A stretch of 10,448 bases of DNA, taken from Syntrophaceae bacterium. Its GTDB lineage: Bacteria; Desulfobacterota; Syntrophorhabdia; Syntrophorhabdales; WCHB1-27. Position 1 is the first letter of the stretch. Each line of letters begins with the position of its first letter. The notes beneath the pieces were generated by a model that worked only from the letters and a program-made list of their open reading frames with translations, ran no database searches and was not told where the DNA came from. This document shows positions 1 to 6,882 of this stretch, piece by piece. Position numbers and translations under genes: made by a program. The DNA lies in NCBI GenBank assembly GCA_003165115.1, contig PLSJ01000449.1:24302-34749 (forward strand), read 5' to 3'.

Positions 1-1
1 G

Positions 2-652
2 CTGGTTCCCGCCCTGTGGATGCGTCCGTGGCAATCTGAAACCGGACGTAAGGCGCTTTTTCTCGGGTTGGGCGGCATTGCGGGGGTTCTGGCCTGGGTC
101 CTGCTCAGGCCCTCGGTCATCTTTCCGCGCTATTTCCTGCCGGCCTTGTTGCTGCCCTGCCTGTTCCTGGTCGCCGGCTATGAACGGTGGTTGAGTGAAA
201 GACGGGCATGGGCAGCGGTGGCTCTCGTTGCGGCCCTGGCCCTGTTGACTCTCCATCTCGAATATGTGGGCACCGTCTACCGTTACATCACTTTGCCGTT
301 TGTTTCCACTCTAAGGGGCGTTATTGGCACGACCCCAGTGTTGGACAGGGCCAAACGCCTTGCCTCTGACCCTCGCCCCAACGTCAAGGTGCTGCTCCTG
401 TCCTATTCGAGTGAGTTCCTGCCCGGCCGTATGCTGACCTCGTTTCTTCCCGGCCGGTCGATCAAAGAGAATGAAAATGTACTGGAGTGGGCCCTCCGTA
501 AGAAGGTAGATTATATCGTCTACGATCCCATAACCCATAAACGCAATGATCTGGATGCCTTCCCGCCGGCGGGACTTCGCGTGGAGAAGATGGAGTTCTT
601 GCAAAACGCTTACTATCTTTATGCGCTTAAGCGAACCAATGACAATAAATAA
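2..652 (+). CDS. C-terminal part of a GT-C/GT39-like membrane glycosyltransferase (5' end outside window)
   Basis: The reading frame is open from the first bases of the window, so the gene starts upstream and only its last 216 codons are visible. Three hydrophobic helices are seen at about residues 18-35, 44-59 and 70-86 of the visible part. The second follows the stretch FPRYFLPALLLP, an Arg-Tyr-Pro pattern common in the late helices of ArnT/PMT-type (GT39) enzymes. A soluble tail of about 120 residues follows, probably periplasmic, containing LLLSYSSEF and VDYIVYDP. GT-C enzymes transfer sugars from polyprenyl-phosphate donors on the outer face of the inner membrane. The family call is inference from the C-terminal third only; an O-antigen ligase or polymerase is less likely. 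The next gene begins 6 bases after the stop, suggesting one transcript. Confidence 0.6.
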   Translation: MVPALWMRPWQSETGRKALFLGLGGIAGVLAWVLLRPSVIFPRYFLPALLLPCLFLVAGYERWLSERRAWAAVALVAALALLTLHLEYVGTVYRYITLPFVSTLRGVIGTTPVLDRAKRLASDPRPNVKVLLLSYSSEFLPGRMLTSFLPGRSIKENENVLEWALRKKVDYIVYDPITHKRNDLDAFPPAGLRVEKMEFLQNAYYLYALKRTNDNK

Positions 653-658
653 CCGGTT

Positions 659-1657
659 ATGATATCGCGCCGTCATAGATTCATCGGTACCGGGCTCGGG
701 ATCATCATGAGCATGGCCATGCTCGCATGGGTCATCAGCAGGCTCGATTGTGGCGAAGCCTTGAGAACACTGAGGAAAGCGGAGTATGAATACATCTTTC
801 CCGTGGTCGTGATCATGGTTTTCGACTTCCTGCTTCGGGCCATCCGATGGGGAAGCCTCTTCGATTATCCGTACCCGACTGTTGGCAACCGGTTCGTGGC
901 GCTCATGATCGGCTATCTGGGCAACAACGTTTTTCCTGCCAGGGCCGGGCAGATAGCACGTGTTTATGTGCTGGGACATCGGGAGAAGGTCGGCAAAGGG
1001 GCAGTATTGGCCGGCGTGATGGTGGAGCACGCCATAGACCTGGCCGTCATCGTCATGCTTTCATTTCTCGTTCTGTTTTCTTACCCCAAGTTTACCCGGT
1101 TCAGGGAGGCTGGTTTTATCCTTGCCTTCACAATCTTTGCCGGACTCTTCTCCTTCACCGCGGTCAGCATTACCGGGAGAAAGACGATTCCCATTATTGT
1201 CCGTCTCGTCCGGTTCCTGCCCGAAAACATTGTTTTTCTTATCCGAAACGTGCTGGAGGACTTCATAACCGGCCTTTCCTCATTGCGTAGGGCAAGTAAG
1301 CTTTTTCAGTTTCTTTCATGGACAGCCTTCATCTGGATAACGGAGCTCGCCACAGTCCTCTTGATGGCTCGTGCCTTTCATCTCAACCTGAGTATGTTGG
1401 ACGGACTATTATTCATATTGGCTGTCGGCCTTGGCACGATGGTGCCTTCCTCCCCGGGATATGTAGGAACGTATGAATTTTTTGCCACCAATGCGCTCAT
1501 GACGGTGGGTATCGGGGGTGGCGCAGCCCTTGGCTTTGCCTTCTCGCTCCATGCGTTAATGTTTCTCACTCAAAGCCTGTTGGGTATCGGGTGCATGGCC
1601 CGCTGTGGAATCGACGCTTACCGTTTTTTTGCTTTTCGCGCTTTGGCGAATGAATAG
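659..1657 (+). CDS. Lysylphosphatidylglycerol synthase TM-domain (UPF0104/AglD-like) flippase-like membrane protein
   Basis: This is a 332-residue polytopic membrane protein with hydrophobic segments at about 11-27, 45-60, 76-92, 117-141, 150-170, 217-238, 247-263 and 285-312. Two stretches fit the LPG_synthase_TM family: GYLGNNVFPARAGQIARVY at 85-103, with N90, P93, R95 and G97, and PSSPGYVGTYE at 263-273. It lacks the C-terminal soluble acyltransferase domain of MprF, so it is a stand-alone membrane module like AglD/YbhN relatives found in polysaccharide loci. Its role here is probably handling a lipid-linked sugar intermediate at the inner membrane. That is inferred from context, since few members have a proven reaction. 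The start at 659 has no good Shine-Dalgarno sequence; the in-frame ATG at 707 would cut into the first helix and is less likely. It is 6 bases downstream of the previous stop. Confidence 0.88.
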   Translation: MISRRHRFIGTGLGIIMSMAMLAWVISRLDCGEALRTLRKAEYEYIFPVVVIMVFDFLLRAIRWGSLFDYPYPTVGNRFVALMIGYLGNNVFPARAGQIARVYVLGHREKVGKGAVLAGVMVEHAIDLAVIVMLSFLVLFSYPKFTRFREAGFILAFTIFAGLFSFTAVSITGRKTIPIIVRLVRFLPENIVFLIRNVLEDFITGLSSLRRASKLFQFLSWTAFIWITELATVLLMARAFHLNLSMLDGLLFILAVGLGTMVPSSPGYVGTYEFFATNALMTVGIGGGAALGFAFSLHALMFLTQSLLGIGCMARCGIDAYRFFAFRALANE

Positions 1658-1666
1658 CGATTCAGA

Positions 1667-2728
1667 ATGGTCCGGATCAAACGGATAATGAAAAAGGTGA
1701 AGAACATGCTGGCGCGACTATTGAACGGCTTCTCGAAAAAATTTGGCCTTCACGAACCGGAAGGACAGGGTGTCCAGCCCGCGAACAATATCGTTCAGGA
1801 CTTGCCTTCACTCATCCTGAAAATGGCGCAGACAGGGGAAGGAACCGATGAGTGTCTCGAACTCTGGTGCCTGCCCGTACCGGTTCACTTCTATTCGCCC
1901 ATTCCCGACATCAAGGACCTGGAGCAGCGCAAGGTCTGGGAAAGAAGAAGCTCCTTGGCGGGCATCGACTTCAGGCCGGAAGAGCAGGTCAAATTCCTGC
2001 AGACTCTGGGTGGGGGTTATGGTCGCGAGTGCGCGTGGCCCGAAAATGCTACAGACAATCCGTTTCAGTTCTACACTCACAACGGATGTTTCAGTTTCGG
2101 TTGCGCAGCGATCCTCCATTGCATGATACGGCGTTACAAGCCGCGCCGCCTGATAGAAATAGGATCGGGAAATTCATCTCTCGTGATCTCGGCAGCCCTG
2201 GAACGGAATAAGCAGGACTCGACCCAAAATTCCTGTAAATACGCCATTATCGACCCATACCCAGGGGAAACCGTGCAGAGGGGACTACCTGCGCTCAATC
2301 AAATAGTGAAAGAGCGTGTCGAGCTTGTTTCAGCGGACGTCTTTGGCGCCCTTGAAGAGAACGATATCCTTTTTATCGATTCAAGCCATGTGGTGAAGAC
2401 CGGCAGCGACGTAAATTATCTTATCCTCGATATCCTGCCCAACATAGCCCCGGGTGTTATCGTTCACTTTCACGATATCGATCTTCCCTACGAATACCCC
2501 AGGGTGTATGCCACGAATCCCGCGTTCCGCATGTTCTGGACGGAGGCATACCTCCTGCAGGCATTCCTGACGTCGAATGACCAATGGGAAATCCTTCTGG
2601 GCATGGGTTACCTGATGAAGGAGAGAATGCGCGAATTCCAATCGGCTTTCCCGCACTTCGATCTCGAGAAAAATTGGGCGAACAGCGGGAGCTTCTGGAT
2701 AAGGCGGAAAGCACGGACGAGCAAATAA
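1667..2728 (+). CDS. Class I SAM-dependent methyltransferase (Methyltransf_24-like)
   Basis: This is a 353-residue soluble protein. The glycine-rich SAM-binding motif is LIEIGSGNSSLVI at 162-174. It is followed by YAIIDPYP at 192-199 (end of strand 2), DILFIDSSHV at 233-242 (the strand-4 acidic motif) and VIVHFHDIDLP at 264-274 with a conserved His-Asp. The segment NSGSFWIRRK at 339-348 closes the fold. An N-terminal extension of about 150 residues contains HFYSPIPD at 74-81, a pattern I associate with this polysaccharide-locus subfamily. The likely role is methylation of a sugar hydroxyl or terminal residue, which could modify or cap a chain. The acceptor cannot be read from sequence. The start is uncertain: ATG 1706 has the better ribosome site (AAGGTGA at 1694-1700), while ATG 1667 and 1688 have none. 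The stop overlaps the next start as TAATG. Confidence 0.85.
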   Translation: MVRIKRIMKKVKNMLARLLNGFSKKFGLHEPEGQGVQPANNIVQDLPSLILKMAQTGEGTDECLELWCLPVPVHFYSPIPDIKDLEQRKVWERRSSLAGIDFRPEEQVKFLQTLGGGYGRECAWPENATDNPFQFYTHNGCFSFGCAAILHCMIRRYKPRRLIEIGSGNSSLVISAALERNKQDSTQNSCKYAIIDPYPGETVQRGLPALNQIVKERVELVSADVFGALEENDILFIDSSHVVKTGSDVNYLILDILPNIAPGVIVHFHDIDLPYEYPRVYATNPAFRMFWTEAYLLQAFLTSNDQWEILLGMGYLMKERMREFQSAFPHFDLEKNWANSGSFWIRRKARTSK

Positions 2729-3690
2729 TGCACCAGCCACGGGTCTCCATTATCACCCCCGCGTATAACCGAGCCGCTTTCCTGGATGAGACTATCGCAA
2801 GCGTTCTTTCCCAGGATTATCCGAACCTGGAATATATAATCCTCGACGACGGCTCCACCGACAATACACGGGAGGTTGTATCGCAGTATGGTGACAGGAT
2901 CACCTTTGACAGTCACCCCAATATGGGTGAAACGCGGACTGTCAATAAAGGTTTCGAAATGGCGCGAGGAGAGATAATAGGGGTAGTGAATTCCGACGAC
3001 CCCCTTCTTCCGGACGCGGTGAAAGAAATTGTCGGTACCATGGTGAAAGAACCTGGTATAATAGTAGCATATCCCGACTGGGATATGATCGACTCTACAG
3101 GCGACAAAATCGGGCACAGGCAAACTTTCGACTATGATTACGTGAGCATGGTGCGGTGGTTCCATTGCGTGCCCGGCCCCGGCGCATTTTTTAGAAAATC
3201 CGTGGTGAAAGCGTTGGGAGCGAGAGATGTTCAGTTTCGTTATGTTGCCGATTTGGATTTCTGGCTGCGGGCAGGTCTATTGGGTCCGTTCAGGCGCATT
3301 CCCAAGACCCTCGCGACCTTTCGTTACCATTCACAGGGCGCGTCATCGAATGCCCAGGGAAAGTTGATGGCCGAAGAACACGTGAGGCTCGCAAAAAAGC
3401 TCTTCTCAATGCCAAATCTCCCGCCGGAAGTGGCTGCGGTCAGGCGTGAGGCCTTTGGAAGTGCCTATTACACGGCCGCTTTAAACATGGGCGATTCGTT
3501 TCCCGGGTTAAGAAGACGCTATTTTGCAAGAGCCCTCGCATCAGCCCCTGTTAAGTATCTTTTTGAAGAATACAGGGAAAGACTCCTCGGTCCGATTGCT
3601 CCGGCTCTTTTCGGCGCGCGTGCATCATCGGCGCTTCGAAGATTGGGTAAGCTTTTCCCGGCGGAAGCTGGCTTGCGATGCCCACACTGA
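2728..3690 (+). CDS. Family 2 glycosyltransferase
   Basis: This is a 320-residue cytoplasmic GT-A enzyme. The N-terminus VSIITPAYNRAAFLDETI at 6-23 is a classic GT2 first strand, followed by IILDDGSTDNT at 37-47, which binds the nucleotide. The metal-binding DXD position is VVNSDDPLLPDA at 86-97 (N88-S-D-D91). The acceptor-side motif ADLDFWLRAG lies at 174-183, and HSQGASSN follows at 201-208. The C-terminal 100 residues are helical and variable. A longer frame reaches back to ATG 2584 but runs inside the methyltransferase gene. ATG 2728 sits exactly where GT2 proteins begin and overlaps the preceding TAA by one base, which suggests translational coupling. The donor and acceptor sugars are not predictable. 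It presumably adds one residue of the repeat unit on a lipid carrier. Confidence 0.92.
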   Translation: MHQPRVSIITPAYNRAAFLDETIASVLSQDYPNLEYIILDDGSTDNTREVVSQYGDRITFDSHPNMGETRTVNKGFEMARGEIIGVVNSDDPLLPDAVKEIVGTMVKEPGIIVAYPDWDMIDSTGDKIGHRQTFDYDYVSMVRWFHCVPGPGAFFRKSVVKALGARDVQFRYVADLDFWLRAGLLGPFRRIPKTLATFRYHSQGASSNAQGKLMAEEHVRLAKKLFSMPNLPPEVAAVRREAFGSAYYTAALNMGDSFPGLRRRYFARALASAPVKYLFEEYRERLLGPIAPALFGARASSALRRLGKLFPAEAGLRCPH

Positions 3691-3775
3691 TCGTCCGCAA
3701 TCGTAAAAACGAACAGAAAATCACAAGCCGGAAGAAGAAGAGATCATCCATATCATGAGTTTCGGCGCTATCGAA

Positions 3776-3783
3776 AGAGGTGA
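3776..3783 (+). promoter_or_regulatory. Shine-Dalgarno sequence deciding the start of the reductase gene
   Basis: AGAGGTGA lies 4 bases before GTG 3788. It is the best ribosome-binding match near this gene's 5' end and favours GTG 3788 over ATG 3755. The purine-rich GAAGAAGAAGAG upstream of 3755 is about 13 bases too far away to serve that ATG well. Confidence 0.6.
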
Positions 3784-3787
3784 AGCA

Positions 3788-4678
3788 GTGAGGGTTTTGG
3801 TTCTCGGCGGTAACGGTATGCTCGGCCATAAGGCCTATCAGGTATTCGACGGTCTTTTTGAGACCTGGACGACAGTGCGGTTTCGAAAGGAAGAACTCAA
3901 ACGATTCTCCTTTTTCGATCTTTCCAGGGTAGTGGACGGTGTAGAGGCCGGAAAGTTTGAGTCTGTCAGGCGTGCCGTCGGCGAGGCGGCTCCCGATGTC
4001 GTAGTAAATTGCATGGGAATCGTGAAACAGTTGAAAGAGGTAGAAGTACCTTCGGCAGCGATCATGGCAAACGCCCTTTTCCCTCATCTTCTTCACGAAT
4101 TATGCAGCGCCAGTGGTATCAGGCTGATCCAGATCAGCACGGACTGCGTTTTTTCAGGAAAAATTGGCAATTACCGGGAGGATTCTCAGCCCGATGCCGA
4201 GGATCTCTACGGTCGGACCAAGCTTCTGGGCGAAGTGACGGAAAAAAACAGCTTGACCTTGAGAACATCCATGATAGGCCGCGAGCTCGACCGAACCGTG
4301 GGTCTGGTAGAGTGGCTCCTCTCTCAGAAGGGCAAAAAAGTGCAGGGCTACCGGAATGCGATCTTTACCGGCTTTACGACGAAGGTTCTCTCAGGCATCC
4401 TCGCCGATATCATCGCACGTCATCCGCGCCTTACCGGCCTTTATCACCTGTCCAGCAACCCGATCAGCAAGTTCGACCTCCTCTGCCTAGTGAGAGATAT
4501 CGTCGGGGTCGATGTCGAGATAGCGCCTTCAGATCACGTTTTCTGCGACAGAAGTCTCAATTCGAGCAGGTTCAGAAAACTGGTTGCATTCGAGCCGCCG
4601 TCGTGGCGCGAAATGATCAACGGGCTCGCCGTGGAAATGAAGGATTATGCAGCTTGGAGAGGAGAGCTCCTCAAATAG
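3788..4678 (+). CDS. RmlD-like SDR reductase of a UDP-2-acetamido-2,6-dideoxy-L-sugar pathway (QnlB/WbvR-like, no cupin domain)
   Basis: From GTG 3788 this is a 296-residue extended short-chain dehydrogenase/reductase. It starts with VLVLGGNGMLGH (residues 3-14), the NAD(P)-binding Rossmann motif GGNGMLG. The catalytic elements are STDCVFSG at 117-124 and YGRTK at 141-145 (Tyr141, Lys145), with RTSMIG at 159-164. This is the RmlD (dTDP-4-keto-rhamnose reductase) architecture and length. Between a GT2 gene and WbjB- and WbjD-type genes, it most likely reduces the C4 keto group of the WbjB product. WbjC/CapF/FnlB, the L-FucNAc equivalents, are about 370 residues with an added C-terminal cupin that epimerises C3; none is present here. 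That points to the WbvR/QnlB type, giving UDP-L-RhaNAc. The product is inference. The start is set by the ribosome site at 3776-3783; ATG 3755 would add 11 residues ahead of the first strand. Confidence 0.85.
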   Translation: MRVLVLGGNGMLGHKAYQVFDGLFETWTTVRFRKEELKRFSFFDLSRVVDGVEAGKFESVRRAVGEAAPDVVVNCMGIVKQLKEVEVPSAAIMANALFPHLLHELCSASGIRLIQISTDCVFSGKIGNYREDSQPDAEDLYGRTKLLGEVTEKNSLTLRTSMIGRELDRTVGLVEWLLSQKGKKVQGYRNAIFTGFTTKVLSGILADIIARHPRLTGLYHLSSNPISKFDLLCLVRDIVGVDVEIAPSDHVFCDRSLNSSRFRKLVAFEPPSWREMINGLAVEMKDYAAWRGELLK

Positions 4679-4690
4679 CAAGCATGGTAG

Positions 4691-4696
4691 TATAAT
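4691..4696 (+). promoter_or_regulatory. Possible -10 element upstream of the dehydratase gene
   Basis: A perfect TATAAT sits in the 44-base gap before the dehydratase gene, in a short AT-rich patch. No recognisable -35 box lies 16-18 bases upstream, and there is no TGn extended -10. An internal promoter is therefore only a possibility, and the gene can be read as part of the same operon. Confidence 0.18.
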
Positions 4697-4722
4697 AATC
4701 AAATTGGTTTAGAGAGGGAGAT

Positions 4723-5784
4723 ATGGCACTCTTTGATGAAAAACATGTGGTGATTACCGGTGGCACCGGCTCTTTAGGCAAGGTGCTCACGCGCCGTCTG
4801 CTCGGAGGGAGCGAAGGTACCCCCAGAAAGATCGTTATCTTTTCCAGGGACGAAGCAAAACAGCATTTTATGAGGGTGGAGTACCAGCGCAAGAAGAACG
4901 TAACGGACGAGACCATCTACGACAATTTCGAGCAGCTCCTGGAATTCAGGATAGGGGACGTACGCGACTACTCCTCGGTAATGTCGGCGATCAAGGGCAG
5001 CGACATCGTGATCAACGCTGCCGCCCTGAAGCAGGTGCCTTCATGCGAATACTTTCCGTATGAGGCGGTACGGACCAACATCGGCGGGGCCGAGAACATA
5101 ACAAGGGCCATCAGCGAGAATCACTTCGGCGTCCAGACCGTGGTGGGCGTCTCTACCGACAAGGCATGCAAGCCTGTCAACGTGATGGGGATGACCAAGG
5201 CTCTCCAGGAGAGGATTTTTATCAATGCAAATATTCTCATCCCCAGCACGCGGTTCATCTGCGTGCGGTATGGAAACGTGCTCGCCTCCCGGGGATCGGT
5301 AATACCCTTTTTTCACGAGCAGATCAGGAACGGCGGCCCGGTGACCGTGACTACCACCGATATGACCCGCTTCCTGCTGCCTTTGGAGAGGGCTGTCGAT
5401 ACGATTCTTGCCGCTATCAAAGCGGCAGAACCCGGAGAAATGTTTATCCCGAAGGTGCCTGCCGCCCGCATGATCGACGTGGCGAAGGCCCTCGTAGGAA
5501 ACAGACGCGTGGACATAGTGACAACGGGGATCAGGCCGGGAGAAAAGATCCATGAGATACTCGTGTCGGAAGAGGAAGCCTGGAGAGCATACGATATCGG
5601 CGACTATTACAGGATAAGGCCGATGTTGCCGGAGCTGCTCAAAAAGAAGGCTGGAAATCCACTGGGAAAAGAGTACAGCTCGGCGGACGCTAACATGACG
5701 CTTGATGAGACACTGGCCCTGCTCGAAAAACATAATCTTCTCATAGGGCAGGAGATGGTCGAAGAAGGCGAGTTCCTGCGATGA
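4723..5784 (+). CDS. wbjB/capE-like: UDP-GlcNAc 4,6-dehydratase/5-epimerase, WbjB/CapE/FnlA type
   Basis: This is a 353-residue cytoplasmic SDR enzyme, full length for the family. The NADP-binding motif is ITGGTGSLGK at 11-20. SRDEAKQH lies at 41-48, and the substrate motif AAALKQVPSCE lies at 99-109. The active-site block is STDKACKPVNVMGMTKALQE at 144-163, where the usual SDR Tyr of YxxxK is Met155 (MGMTK, Lys159). That Met substitution is, to my knowledge, characteristic of the WbjB/CapE branch and separates it from PseB/FlaA1 relatives. The known reaction is dehydration of UDP-D-GlcNAc at C4/C6 with C5 inversion, giving the UDP-4-keto-L-sugar intermediate. GAGGGAG at 4714-4720 supports the start at 4723. 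The gene follows the reductase by 44 bases and its TGA overlaps the epimerase ATG. Confidence 0.93.
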   Translation: MALFDEKHVVITGGTGSLGKVLTRRLLGGSEGTPRKIVIFSRDEAKQHFMRVEYQRKKNVTDETIYDNFEQLLEFRIGDVRDYSSVMSAIKGSDIVINAAALKQVPSCEYFPYEAVRTNIGGAENITRAISENHFGVQTVVGVSTDKACKPVNVMGMTKALQERIFINANILIPSTRFICVRYGNVLASRGSVIPFFHEQIRNGGPVTVTTTDMTRFLLPLERAVDTILAAIKAAEPGEMFIPKVPAARMIDVAKALVGNRRVDIVTTGIRPGEKIHEILVSEEEAWRAYDIGDYYRIRPMLPELLKKKAGNPLGKEYSSADANMTLDETLALLEKHNLLIGQEMVEEGEFLR

Positions 5785-6863
5785 AGATACTGACGGTACT
5801 GGGCACGCGTCCGGAAATCATCCGCCTCTGTAGAATCATCGAAAAGCTGGACAAAGTCTGCGATCATGTCCTCGTCCATACGGGACAAAACTTCGACCCT
5901 GCTCTCAGCGATATATTCTTCGATCAGCTTGACGTGCGAAGGCCCGATCATTTCCTGGGCATAAGGGCGGCCAGCGCGGGGCAGCAGATAGCTAAGATAC
6001 TCGCGGCGACCGAGGAAGTGATCGCTCTGGAGAAGCCCGACCGCCTGCTTATTCTCGGCGATACGAACAGTAGCCTGTCTGCGATAATCGCCAAACGTCT
6101 TGGTATCCCCGTCTACCATATGGAGGCGGGGAATCGTTGTTATGACGACCGGGTGCCGGAAGAGGTGAACCGGAGAATAATAGACCATAGCAGTGATGTC
6201 CTTATGCCTTATACCGGGCAGAGTCGCAGGAATCTGCTTCGGGAAGGAATCCCCGGCAACCGCATCTTCGTGACCGGCAACCCCATCAACGAGGTGATGC
6301 GCCACTATGAAGGCCGGGTCCAGGACTCGAAGGCACTCGCAGAACTTGGTCTTACTCAAGAACGGTATTTTCTCGTCACCATGCACCGGGCGGAGAACGT
6401 CGATGTCGAGGAGCGCCTGAAGAAACTAACTATCGCTCTCGAACTCGTGCGGAAAAAGCACGATTTGCCGGTCATCGTCAGCACCCATCCTCATACCAGG
6501 AACAAAATGGACTCTTTTGGCATGGGGTTGCAGGACTCCGGGCTTCGATTTATGCCCCCCTTCGGGTTTTTCGATTTCCTTGCCCTCGAGCGGAATGCCT
6601 TGTGCGTCTTAAGCGACAGCGGCACAGTCCAGGAGGAATGTTGCCTTCTCGGCGTTCCGAATGTGACTCTCAGAGACGTCACCGAAAGGCCGGAAACCAT
6701 AGAGTGCGGAAGCAATATGCTGAGTGGGGCGGAGCCTGATTCGATTTTGAGATGCGTCCAGGTCGTGCTAAAGAGAAATCACTCCTGGTCTCCGCCTTCC
6801 GAATACCTGATGCTGAACGTGAGCGATACGGTAACGAAGATAGTCTTGGGCTACCAACACTGA
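5781..6863 (+). CDS. wbjD/fnlC-like: Non-hydrolysing UDP-N-acetyl sugar 2-epimerase, WecB fold, WbjD/FnlC/QnlC type
   Basis: This 360-residue protein has the GT-B-like fold of UDP-GlcNAc 2-epimerases. Visible family motifs are LGTRPEII at 7-14, HTGQNFD at 33-39, LGDTNSS at 92-98, HMEAGNR at 113-119, PEEVNRRIIDH at 126-136, MHRAEN at 201-206, STHPHTR at 234-240, SDSGTVQEE at 278-286 and ERPE at 302-305. True WecB has a HVEAGLRT-type loop with an inserted proline-rich stretch; the HMEAGNRCYDDRVPEE form seen here is that of WbjD/CapG/FnlC, which invert C2 of L-configured UDP-sugars. In this cassette the expected step is UDP-L-RhaNAc to UDP-L-QuiNAc. ATG 5781 overlaps the preceding TGA (ATGA), with AAGGCGAG just upstream, so translation is probably coupled to the dehydratase. 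Confidence 0.93.
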   Translation: MKILTVLGTRPEIIRLCRIIEKLDKVCDHVLVHTGQNFDPALSDIFFDQLDVRRPDHFLGIRAASAGQQIAKILAATEEVIALEKPDRLLILGDTNSSLSAIIAKRLGIPVYHMEAGNRCYDDRVPEEVNRRIIDHSSDVLMPYTGQSRRNLLREGIPGNRIFVTGNPINEVMRHYEGRVQDSKALAELGLTQERYFLVTMHRAENVDVEERLKKLTIALELVRKKHDLPVIVSTHPHTRNKMDSFGMGLQDSGLRFMPPFGFFDFLALERNALCVLSDSGTVQEECCLLGVPNVTLRDVTERPETIECGSNMLSGAEPDSILRCVQVVLKRNHSWSPPSEYLMLNVSDTVTKIVLGYQH

Positions 6864-6882
6864 GCAGGAAACGGTAAGACAG

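Noticed and set aside
311..1030. Long minus-strand open frame of 239 codons opposite the first two genes
   Set aside because: It is rich in His, Pro and Asp with no recognisable motif and lies opposite two well-supported plus-strand membrane-protein genes. It is a shadow frame.
3691..3787. Spacer between the first GT2 and the reductase examined for a promoter or terminator
   Set aside because: Only a 4-base-pair TCGT/ACGA stem and purine-rich tracts are visible. No -35/-10 pair or T-tract hairpin could be supported.
4009..4695. Plus-strand open frame of 228 codons overlapping the reductase gene
   Set aside because: It is Arg/Ser-rich without motifs and lies in another frame of the reductase, which has a full Rossmann fold pattern.
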